From the NCBI GenBank assembly GCA_964035545.1, contig OZ037771.1, positions 5,450,628 through 5,514,627 on the forward strand: 64,000 nucleotides of DNA, written 5' to 3'. The stretch comes from Bugula neritina. Lineage: Eukaryota > Bryozoa > Gymnolaemata > Cheilostomatida > Bugulidae. Each line of letters begins with the position of its first letter. The stretch's first letter is position 1. Below, one piece after another: positions 13,401 through 32,727 of this stretch. Made by a program: the position numbers and the translations under genes. The notes beneath the pieces were generated by a model that saw nothing but the letters and a program-made list of their open reading frames with translations, was not told where the DNA came from and made no database searches.

Positions 13401-15864
13401 CCTTAGAACATCAAATCAACCAGTGCTGTTACTTGGTTGTATTGTAAAGCAGTAGTGAGAGCATAGCACACTATCACAGTCACTGAGCTGCAATGACAGT
13501 GGCTACACCAAACTCGTCAGTTCTATTATATTATCTTATGTAAGGCACGTCAAAACAATATAGACCCACATGCAAGGCACTACATGCTAATACTCATTTT
13601 TATACAAAATTTCTACATTATCTATTGCTAATAGCTGTGCATTTAAATCCAATGCAGATGAATATGTGACAGAGTAAAAAGCTACTGTTTTACAAATTTA
13701 AAATAAAATAATAGTGCGGGTACACAAGCAAATAATTTATAGTTAGCGTAGGCTAATGCATTTGTAATGTGCATGTTAAACAACTTTTTTATAATTTATT
13801 ACATTAGACTATGAGAATGTATTTAGTAGTATGTATTGATTTAAAACTAAATCATGAAATGATTATCATTATTGCAACCTCTGTGCTTGGTAGACAGGAT
13901 AGAGAGGGGTGGTGTGACTGCTGTAACTGTGCTACTGCTCTACATACTAACAGAGACTAGGCTAGTGTTTTGACGTGCCTTACATACTGTCATTGCAGCT
14001 CAGTGACTGTGATAGTGTGCTATGCTCTCACTACTGCTTTACAATACAACCAAGTAACAGCACTGGTTGATTTGATGTTCTAAGGCCTCAGCAATGTCTA
14101 CCTTTGATGAAATCACCCTCAGTTTTAACTGCCAACATAGTTGATTATAACAAAACTAAGTCAGAATACTGGCATAGCAAAGTAAGCCAAAACAGATTTC
14201 GTAATACTAATAATTTCCCTATACACTGTTGTTGTAGATGACTGCAGCAGGAACAGACTATAAAACTCAACCCAAAAGGGGTGTGTGCCAACTCTAAAAT
14301 ATCACCATTATAGCTTAAATAAAACTCTACATTTTCAAATGCAAATGCATTATTAGGCCAATCAGATACAAACATCAACTTATCGTGTAAAATTCTGCCA
14401 ATCAGAATTGTTTAAAAGCTGCCAAGCTTCAAGTCTACCCAACTGCCAAAAACAACCAGCTCATTCACCACTATGTCAATAAAAAAACCATTAAATGTGT
14501 TTGCCAAAACAGCTGGGGTTGTGATCAAACTGCACCAGGGTATTTGTGCAAGAATAAAAATTTTAATTGCATTTTTTGAGCACTTAATTTAAACATTTTG
14601 AAAAATGAACTCATGGTTCATAAATTTAAGATATGAAATAAAATAATGCATGTAATAAAAGTTGCACAGCTATTTTCTAAAAGTATGCATTTTGCATTTG
14701 AACTTGCAGAAGTTTATATAAGTTATAGTGGTGAGTATTCTAGAGTTGGTACAAGGTACTAAATGTACCAACTTTACATCGTCTATTATAACCCATTTGC
14801 GCGCGAAATATTTATGTAATGATAGTTACTCATATAGTGCGCGTGTCATTAACGATAAAAGCGTGGTCCAGAGGTTAGATGCGTCAGTGACGAGTTGGGT
14901 GGTCATGGTTCAACCCTGTTTTGTTGCAATTTTTTTTGTCAACTTATGCAAATCCTACGCATGTATAATAAATATGGCTATAATTGTAAAGTTTTTTTTA
15001 AATTTTGTTCAACAGTAAGACAACATACATGCATAATAATTAGATACTGAACACTGGACTAAACCTTAAATTGATCTTATAGAATACAATGTACTTAAAA
15101 TAATTATATGTGAATTAGAGAAACTGAAAGTACACCTGCTGCGCTATAGACAGACATTTACTGACAAGACTGTAAAGTGAAGTGATTTAGCTGAAATTAA
15201 CTTTGCCAAACAAACAAAGAATTATGTTGTGCTGAGGCATTTTCAATATATTATTGTAACATAGTGAGATGATTCAGCTGAGTGCTAAAGTAAAACAGGG
15301 AGCATTATATTGGCAGAAATCCAATAGATTGCCAATTTGTGCGAGAGGGTACTATATGTTATTGTGATAGCGCAGAGCGGCAAACTACTAGGAATGTTAT
15401 AATTAGTCACAGGAGCGTAGCTAGAACCACCATATGAAGAATTTAGAAAATTGCAGTGAAACTTGCAAAATGGTGTGTTTTTACCAAATTGTGAAGAGCA
15501 TAAACAGAATTTCAAAAAACAAAGAAAGTATATTAGAGAAAACATATCAAGGAATGTCAAGTTTAACATTTAAACTTTGTAAAATGAATCCCCTGTGCTA
15601 CAGCAGTGGAACATGGAGGGTGTAAAATTTTACTTATTATGCAACAACTTTCTCAGAAAATTTTTTATTGAAAAATTAAAAAAGTATATGAAAGAGGAAT
15701 GCAAGAGCTATCTTTTCATGTAAAATTTATTAATGTGAGACAAAAACTGTTCGAGCTATCTCCTGGAAACTGTTTATATATAACATAAAGCAGTGCCTGA
15801 ATCTGGAAAGTAATGACCTTAAACCAACTGTGTGTGCTTTAGAAGAAACATTCGTTTCTTTTAA

Positions 15865-15919
<55 letters not shown>

Positions 15920-16563
15920 CAATCTGTGCTGTTTCGGAGTTTGTCCCCTCATCAGCACAGAACAGAGTACCATAGCCCACACCTTCGCAATAGTAGAAAT
16001 TTATGTTTCTACTAAAGCATATTTAAAAGGTGTGTAAACTCAAGCCAGAGAGCTCAAGTGACTCTAGGGGTCACCTAGGAGTCACGAGCCTTGCAAAATG
16101 CTAGCAGCTTGAGTTTGTAACCATGGTGAGAGAGCTCAATCACTGAATGTCATTGCTGAGCATTAAGTGAGAGCATGATATATATATGGAAGGAAAAGCA
16201 ATGGTTGTATCACAATTACCAAGTGCTCTTAAACTCTTCAGCCAACTTCTTCACTGAATCGACATCAGACATCTCACATATCATGTAGTAGATGTCAGCA
16301 TCTGGTACTGCTGACTTTACCTCACTGTATGCAATATAAATATCACCATTTATCGTTAATAGTGGACAGTGATGCAGAAACAATAAATTGAAACTATTGT
16401 CACTGATTGAGCTGTATAGTTACCTTAAACAGTGAGCCCCTTTTTCATCTGATCTTACTGTAGCCACAATTTTATGCCCTCTTCCACACAAAATTTTACA
16501 TGCTTCCAGGCCAATACCGGAGTTACCGCCGGTCAGTAGCATCAGTTTCTTGTCTTCAGACAT
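7488..16563 (-). CDS. Short-chain dehydrogenase/reductase, copy A
   Basis: An NAD(P)-dependent oxidoreductase of the SDR superfamily, nearest in layout to the retinol dehydrogenase/DHRS group; the substrate is unknown. Exons in coding order: 16563-16424, 16324-16220, 11029-10846, 10400-10260, 8827-8697, 7707-7488. Phases agree and give 306 aa. Visible motifs: cofactor loop TGGNSGIG (about residues 11-18), NNAG (about 94-97), a Ser in [10 protein letters not shown] (about 153) and the YKNSK catalytic Tyr/Lys (about 186-190). CPGPIAGTNLF follows, as in the cofactor-binding C-terminal part of SDRs. The last exon adds an unusual Cys-rich stretch (CWLECRLCCFACLF) and a charged tail, with no signal peptide. 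The start is the first ATG, eight codons before the first strand of the fold. Intron 2 is 5.2 kb and holds a foldback element and a SINE. The gene is paired with copy B at 20784-29053. Confidence 0.85.
9656..9775. repeat. GT-rich tandem repeat
   Basis: Several copies of GTGTGTGCGTATAA degrade into (GT)n. It lies within SDR copy A intron 4. Confidence 0.85.
12701..14790. mobile_element. Foldback element 1, long inverted arms
   Basis: The left arm 12701-13554 and right arm 13969-14790 are inverted complements with only scattered differences (my estimate is well above 95% by eye) around a roughly 414-base centre. The left arm has one 38-base insertion near 13495. The outer 250 bases resemble those of element 2 at 43251-45644, defining a family. 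No transposase is seen. Each arm carries the same 75-codon open stretch (from 13112 on + and 14378 on -), which I take as chance. No clear target duplication was found. The element lies in intron 2 of SDR copy A and has no counterpart in copy B. Confidence 0.85.
14861..14925 (+). mobile_element. tRNA-derived SINE head, probable
   Basis: GTGGTCCAGAGGTTAGATGC resembles a tRNA D-arm and A box. GGTTCAACCC at 14908-14917 fits a B box at the right distance, and a T run follows at about 14931. The T stem is weak and no clean acceptor stem forms, so this is a SINE or decayed tRNA rather than a working tRNA gene. It starts 70 bases after the end of foldback element 1. Confidence 0.5.
15867..15916. repeat. 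(TA)n microsatellite
   Basis: About 25 TA units, ending six bases before the hammerhead-like hairpin at 15923-15961. Confidence 0.95.
15923..15961 (-). ncRNA. Hammerhead-like core in a 9-bp stem
   Basis: On the minus strand, TCTGTGCTG and CAGCACAGA form a perfect 9-bp stem. The sequence also reads as the two conserved hammerhead boxes, CTGATGA (15955-15949) and GAAA (15935-15932), joined by a GGGG/CTCC helix II with loop ACAAA. I could not place a proper stem III and cleavage triplet before the stem I partner, so self-cleavage is unproven. Hammerhead motifs beside (TA)n are known from Penelope-like retroelements, which suggests a decayed element. Confidence 0.4.
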
Positions 16564-17493
16564 GCTGTTTAATATTTATATTCATGTGCTACAATTACAT
16601 ATAATGCAATTGCATATGAGATATGATGCAAGTATATAAAATGCAACATTGTTTCAGGCATTTCTATACAAAGCTTTTTTTCACTCTTTGGTGTTATACA
16701 TGACTGCATGTAGTCTAATAGAGAATTTTTATGAGATGCTAAAATAAATATAAATATGCTAGAGCAGACCGAAATGCTTGCTGATGTGTTTTTGATAGTG
16801 TGAGGTAAGTTTATTTACTCTGTGTAAACTTTACATACCTTAGCACTGTTACTTACACTCCCTGACGTTTACTTACTCTCTCCAAGTTGTACTTACCTTC
16901 TTGAAGCTTTAGCCTAGCTGTTCACACTGCTTTCTACAACCACTTACTTTTTATAACATCAAAGTCTACAGACAGTTTTAAACACAATGACTGCGTGCAG
17001 TTTTTTTACTCTCAGGAGCAGTATTGATGCTGCAAAAGTAAAACAATACTTCCTTTCAGCTTTTGTTATGGCTGAATTGCAATCATAGCAAAAGTTCAAT
17101 GCATTTGATTGGACATTTGACGATTTGACTAATAGGTATTGTTCAGAGTGTCAAATCTACCTGGAATGAAAGAGTGATCGGTATTTTAATTTAGAACTAT
17201 TTTAAACTGAATTGATCAGCTGAGCTTACACACTAATAACTATAGTTGTAAATAAACTACAGATCCACATTCTTAGCCATACAGCAAAAGCTATTGACTT
17301 ATAAACTCTATGCCAACCGATGCATCATAATAAATTCATAAGAATTTTAAAAATAATAATATGGTTTAGTGTGTAGTGCCAGTACTTCTACTACAGCTGT
17401 TACTACCAACTCTAATAATTGTTGACAATATTATCCATCACTTGCTCGCCAGCGTTCTTGTGCACTTATTATCCTATGCTGCCTATATAGAGT

Positions 17494-18290
<797 letters not shown>

Positions 18291-18380
18291 TCTAAACTCT
18301 AAAGCTACTGTAAAACTATTTTAAGGTATTCAAAATTTTAGCTGTGTGAATTTACAGTATGATATGTATTCTGCAGTCTG

Positions 18381-18480
18381 CAGTCTGTATGCCAGCCATC
18401 AATGCCTGCAGCAGAGCTCCAGAAGTCTCAACATCTCCGGAGTCAGCACTCTTTTAGTAAAAGTGCTGCCAATTTTTAAC
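18381..18480 (+). pseudogene. Fragment of the four-span gene's last exon
   Basis: SLYASHQCLQQSSRSLNIS matches the C-terminal tail encoded at 5262-5330. The first 170 bases of the exon are missing, and a two-base loss at CTCTCGG to CTCCGG shifts the frame. The homologous 3' UTR continues downstream. Confidence 0.85.
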
Positions 18481-20783
18481 TTCTTGCATCGTTGTTATGT
18501 TTGCATTTCAGTCTGCTGACATTTTACCACTGGCAATGATTTAATTTATTTCATATAACTATAGATAAAGCAAATTAAAACATTCCATTTGTACAATATT
18601 ATTGTTTAGGGAGTTTTTGTGTCGGTTTGGATGTCTTTCTGTGTGTCTGCCGTATACACAAGGTTACACTCTTGGCAAGCTTTCACATATAACTTAGTAT
18701 AAAGTTTTACATTCACTCTGTTGTTTTTTTGCATTATATGCACTGCATTCCATTAGCTTACATATAGTTTACAGTATATACATTTATATATTGTTTTATC
18801 TGGTTTTATATTCATGTTATAATACAACCAACGAAAAAACTGAAAAATAACATTTTAAAGTTTAAACTTTATAGTTTTAAACTACCTTTTTTAGTTGGAA
18901 TATAAAAGCAAATACCATAGTTTTATGCATTATTGAACTTTTCAAGTCACAATTTGTAGAATTTCCAATCTACTGCTATAGATAATTTTTGATAATCTAA
19001 ATTTGAAGTTTAAAATTGAAAGGGTAGAAATCTTTTGATTTAAAAAGCTGCTTAGATTAATATAGTCCCAGGGTTTTCCTGCTGAATTCCAAATAAAATT
19101 TTGTAGGTCATAAAAGATGAAATTTCTCTGAAGACAACTGGTGAATGTTACTATAATTATTACCTGAGCCCTTCATAGTGAGTTTTTTAAAAGTACGATT
19201 TACTTTTATTATAGCGCAACTCAGAAAAGGGGCTTGAACAAATCTATCAAACATTGAAATATGTTTTTATTTTTAGCTTTCCTTGCCTAAATAGATTTAG
19301 GACTTAGGTTGACATTGATATGTTTTATATCAATCATCATAGCATTTTACTTTAATTAAACATTCCATTAGCACATTAACATATCTTCTATATACTTATA
19401 ATTTTTACTAATATATAGATAATGTATTAAAGTAATTGCACGTGTGCAATATGTCAATGTAGCTGATTTGATGACAATCTGTGTGTTTTGTCATGTCAAC
19501 ACTCTTATTGTAATACTGCTGTTAAGATGCCGCTTTACTTGAAATATTATAGTGATTGAATTCGGTCACTGCTTTTAGGAGCATCTTTTATAACTACTTT
19601 CATCTTTTCATTGTTGAAGTATTTAAGGTGAATCCACGGAACTGTTTGTACAAAGTTATTGAGATTGAATTAGAGCAAGGTCTCTCTACAGTGTTGACTG
19701 TTCAACACTTATGTCACAAATTTCTAAACATGTGTCAATTTTGAAATTAAGCGAATTCATTTTCCAAGATGATGTAGCAAAAAAGCTTATAGCAAAATCT
19801 TAGATTATGAGATTGACGACTTGCAATAAATTGAACTTGGAAATGAATGAAAAACATATTGTCAACAGTTTGTCTTTATAACTGAAGCTTTAGACATTAT
19901 TTTGAGGCAGTAGAAAACTGATTTCAACAGAAAAATACTAAAATTTATTCTGTCTAGTGGTTACTATCTACCTGAACGCTATATCTTATTTTTATAAATG
20001 ATCTCCATGCTTTATATTAAACAAGCAACACAGAGTTAAGTATGTAGTAGCAAGTAGCATATAAAACATACAAATCGATAGGCTAAAAATATGATCATCG
20101 TCTTCTCACAACACTATAAATTGAAGTAATTTGAGCCACATTTTGCTATCTTGCCTACTGTCAACATAATGTTGGCTTCGCTCAATAGACATGCATTTAA
20201 TAACTTTTACTTTAAGAAAGTTATTTGGAGTTGTCCTGTATTTACAGGAGCAACAAGTTGAAATTGTGGAGTATGACAAAATATTATATTATCAAGAAAT
20301 AAATGAAGCACAGGTTAAGTTGAGATTATATTATTTTATTCTCAGCTATATTGAAAAATACTGAAGATTAAGTAACTGCATAACAAAATTTTGAAAATTC
20401 TAATTCACACATGAATAAACTTTAGGGAACATTCAATCTTCATATTAGATGTTGAATAAAATTCCTCTAAAAGTAAAATTTCAGGTTCATTAAATGTGCG
20501 TATTCATTATATTAAATTTCATTTGTGCTGCAAATTTCGAACATTCCTAATAAAGAAGACAACTTTTAATTTCATATAAATAAAATTTCATATAAAAGTT
20601 CCCCATCACCACAACTCCAATTGTATGAATAATAAAAGGTTAAATACATGCTAAAAGTGTTTATGTGCAAATGTTCAATATTATAATTACACTATGATGT
20701 AACACATATCATCAGTTTCTTTATATTTATATAACTATATAACACCCGATTTTTATTCAGTGAGAAAATTTAAAGCTTTTAGT

Positions 20784-29053
<8,270 letters not shown>

Positions 29054-29439
29054 GTCGTTTGAGGTTTATATTTATCTGCTACAACAATATATAACGCAGT
29101 TATATAAATTATAATGTAATACAATAATATATTATAAAATGTAATACAATTATATATATGTAGTATAATTTTATTTACTACAAATATATGATGTAATACA
29201 ACTATATATTATAATGCAGCTATATAATATAAGCCAACTATAATACATGCTACTATTTTTCAAGCACCCGTACAAAGTTTTTTGCTTTTTATTATTATAT
29301 AATATGATTTTATTTAAAATTTTAAGCATATTATAATTAGAGAATATTCATGAAATGCTATAATAGATATACATATGCAGGAGCTTACTGAGATACCTGC
29401 TGATGAGTTTGTAATAGTGTGAGGTAAGTTTATTTATTC

Positions 29440-29585
29440 TGTCTGACTTTCACATACACTTTGACCTGTATTTACACTCTGACCTTCACATGCACTCTGA
29501 CCTCTACATGCACTTTGACCTTCACATGCACTCTGATCTCTACATGCACCCTAACCTTCACATACACTTTGACCAGTACTTACTC
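29440..29585. repeat. Degenerate 16-18-bp repeat upstream of SDR copy B
   Basis: Words such as CTCTGACCTCTACATGCA recur about eight times. The matching place in copy A (about 16800-16910) has only loose TTACTTACTCTC-like words, so the array grew after the duplication. It is 390-530 bases upstream of the SDR-B start codon. Confidence 0.7.
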
Positions 29586-29990
29586 TCTCTGAGCTGTTTT
29601 CACTTTCCTTGAGCTCCTGGCTTAGCTGTTCACACTGTTTGCTATAATGACCTACTTCATAATTTCAAAATCTAAAGACAATTTTCAAACACAATGACTG
29701 TGCAGTTTTTTTACTCTCAGGAGCAGTATTGATGCTGCAAAAATAAAACAATACTTCCTTTCAGCCTTCCTGGCTGAACTGCAGTCATAACAAAGGTTTA
29801 ATGCATTGAATACAATACCCTTTTCTAGTGCATTTCATTGGACACGATACACATGATTAGTATTGAGCATACCAGAGGTCACAATGTATGATGGGAATTA
29901 GAACTATATTATAAAATGAATTGAGCCGCTGAATTTACACGTACTGATTGGTAGTTGTATAACTAAATCCATATCTAACGCCATACAACA

Positions 29991-30755
29991 ACTCTGTGAA
30001 CTTAGCTGTAACTCATCTACTCTACATACTGATGCATTATATTCAATCTATAGACAATAAATACAGTAGCATAGTTTACTTTATAGTTGTAAGGCTTTCA
30101 ATACAACTGTTAGCACAAGATCTACTGATCTAGATTTTACATGTGCTACCTATATAGAATATATTACAAAACTATTATAATATCATAATGTAGGACAATA
30201 ATCTAATATATGTGCGTCATAGCCAGATATGGATCTTATCGTTGTTTTGATTGTTAATACATTATTATTAGAGTTATGCTAAAAACCTATACTGCATAAC
30301 TTTGATATAACAAATTGTGATAATTATAGACTGGATTTCACAATCCAAATACGTTTATTACTTCTTATAGTTAGCATCAATGAAATTAGTCAACTTGCAA
30401 AATTTTTTCTATCCTGTAGCAGTATAATCATGTAAATACAACTTTTTGCGCTTTTTTTATATAATTACAACGAGGAATAAATAAAACTCAACAAAAAGCA
30501 TGTGAAACAGATTAATCTGCAAACAGAATTGTCTATTAAATATAACAAAACACATATATAATATAATAGCACTCAGAATAGATCAGCTTTAATAAAGTAA
30601 AAATTCAACTTGAATAATACTAAAAAATTGGCCTATGGAGCATATGACCATTTAAACCCTTATTTGTTTGCAAGAGGAAAACTGAACACACAAGTAGATA
30701 AAATACTGCAACAGTCTGTTAAAGTTATAAGCCTTAGTCAGCGCTCAAACAAGCA
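29991..30755. other. Intergenic, no gene seen
   Basis: AT-rich sequence between the segmental duplication and the hAT element. Nothing else is recognisable. Confidence 0.5.
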
Positions 30756-32530
30756 CACCCACCCAGGGATGTAGTGGCAAAAATATTCTAGGCCATACTC
30801 TCAGGCCGGGGGTCCAGGGGGCCGCCCAGGCCCCCGGCGGGGTCCGGGGCAGCGCCCCGGCCGCCGAAGCCCTCAGAGCTCTTCTGATGCAAATTTATGC
30901 AGTTTAAAGCCATTGTGAATTCTAATTCTTCTGAAAAAAATCTGTGTTGAAATGTGCACCTCACTATTATTTTCATACCATACCAGCTACATGACGACTG
31001 GGCATTGCTGCAAACTATATAAATATTCAGTATTGCCCCATACTTGTTGAGTGTAATTTTAAATGTAGTCTTACTCAACTGCAGTTAGGTTTGTTCTGGC
31101 ATGCATCAAGTCCAAACTGTACAGAAAAATTGCTGAAGATCTCAAAAAGATGGAAGAATAGAGGCAGGTAACAAGTGCTCTCCAAATGCAACCTGATTAT
31201 TTTAATAATAACTAATAGACTGACGTGCCCAGAAAAAGAATAACAGATCAGAAGAGAAGCAGATTGCAAATCAGAAAATGTGTGTTGGTTATTTATAACG
31301 AGCAATTTGAATTGATAACTCATTGGCAAGCAGAAATTGGTTAAAAACCTAATTGGAGTTTATTAGAGTATTAGTCTAATCCATAAGGAGATACCACCAC
31401 ACCTTCTAACACACAATAAAGCACACCCAAGAAGAGTATGTTAACTTGGTTTTAAAATAAAACCCCTGAACTTACACTAGACACATAAAGGAAACATACC
31501 CCAAATGAAAAAATTTGACAGGTTTAATATGTGTTAACCTAGAAGATGATTAAATATAAAGCCAGATGTTAGTTAGTACAATCAAACATAAAAGGTTACT
31601 TATGGTGGTGTACAGTTTGCAAAACCTCATTGCATTGATAATTAATATGCAATAACGCTAGGTTTTTGAGCAAAATGTGGACATAGTACCTGTAGACCTC
31701 AGTGATCAATTTCCGTTAACCTCTCCTACACAACTGGTACTGTTTCTTGAAGACATTTTGATTTTATTTTTGGATTTCATGTTGGTTTTTTTAAATTCCA
31801 TTGCTTATTGACAAAATACAAGTCCACACAAGATAGATAAGGGCAACTTTCTAGCTGTCACTGCCTATAACTGTGCTAGAATAAAAATTTAAAAATCATG
31901 TTGTAGATCTTCCTGTTCCTCAGAGCACCTGCTTTTTCGAGTTTTCAATACTTTTTTTGCAAAGTTATAAACAAAAAACTACCCATTTTGGCCAATTTTA
32001 TCTGAAAAGTTTATTTTTCAAAATCTGCCAAATATCTCAGCAGGAAAGTATGGTATTGGAATAAAACAAACACTGTCGGAAACCTGATAAATTTATGCAT
32101 AGCAAGTTTTTTGATCCTTTCAATAGCCCTCATAGATTTTTTACAAATTAGTGATTTACACACTGAAATGAAATATTTTTGCCTAAGTAATCACCAATGC
32201 ACAGCACGTCGCGCTTCAGTGAAAACGTAGCCTAAAGATGAGAAGACTGAATGTTGATAGCTCTTATTATTCATAGTGTAATCTCAGGCTAAACAATCAC
32301 AAGTAGGCAACACGCATGCTACCCACATAGCATCAACATAACAGGAACTTAAACTAGATTGTGAGCGAAATTTATGATATTCTCAGTGAGAATGCCCAAA
32401 CTATCCTGTGCACTAATCATCTTTCAAAAATATTATGCCCATACGGGCGTATGGCCTAGAACAGTCTATTTTCTTCTAGGCCATACGGCGTATGGGACCG
32501 TATGGGTACCACTACATCCCTGCACCCACC
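30756..32530. mobile_element. Non-autonomous hAT DNA transposon
   Basis: The element is 30764-32522 (1759 bases), with inverted ends CAGGGATGTAGTGG at both tips. It is flanked by a perfect 8-base target duplication CACCCACC (30756-30763 and 32523-32530), the hAT hallmark. Subterminal TCTAGGCCATAC words recur near both ends. A GC-rich palindromic patch at about 30805-30870 (GGGGCAGCGCCCCGG-like) stands out from the AT-rich background. Only short frames are seen and none resembles a hAT transposase, so it would depend on an enzyme from elsewhere. Confidence 0.9.
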
Positions 32531-32567
32531 CACCTGGGGAAAAAGTATTTCTATACTAATATACATT

Positions 32568-32573
32568 TTTATT
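32568..32573 (-). terminator. Polyadenylation signal of the protocadherin gene
   Basis: AATAAA on the minus strand, 155 bases after the stop codon at 32730-32728. No other close candidate was preferred. Confidence 0.5.
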
Positions 32574-32727
32574 AATCTTTGGACAGGCATAGAGCCTTTC
32601 TGAACAATAGTGTACATTGTAAAACTACAGAAAATAATGCATAACATTTGCAACATGAACTTTGATAAACATATCCAAATATTAGCCTTAAAAGTGTATA
32701 TACAAAAATGTATTATGCTTTCTAAGT

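Larger units (their letters stand above)
5007..17290. repeat. Tandem segmental duplication, copy A
   Basis: This block runs from the last intron of the four-span gene, through its 3' UTR and the SDR gene, to just past the SDR 5' end. The same order recurs at about 18300-29990. Matches are clear in exons, UTRs and many intron stretches, with scattered substitutions and indels. The edges are approximate. Copy A is longer in SDR intron 2 (about 5.2 kb against 0.34 kb). Confidence 0.85.

Noticed and set aside
13112-14378. A matching open frame of about 75 codons in both arms of foldback element 1
   Set aside because: The arms are near-identical inverted copies, so the same chance frame appears twice. 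No homology was recognised, and it is too short for a transposase.
14861-14932. A functional tRNA gene
   Set aside because: The B box fits, but the T stem is weak and no proper acceptor stem forms; a SINE or relic fits better.
30788-31329. Two minus-strand frames inside the hAT element as transposase
   Set aside because: 96 and 84 codons with no hAT dimerisation motif; one ends in the GC-rich palindrome. They look like chance.
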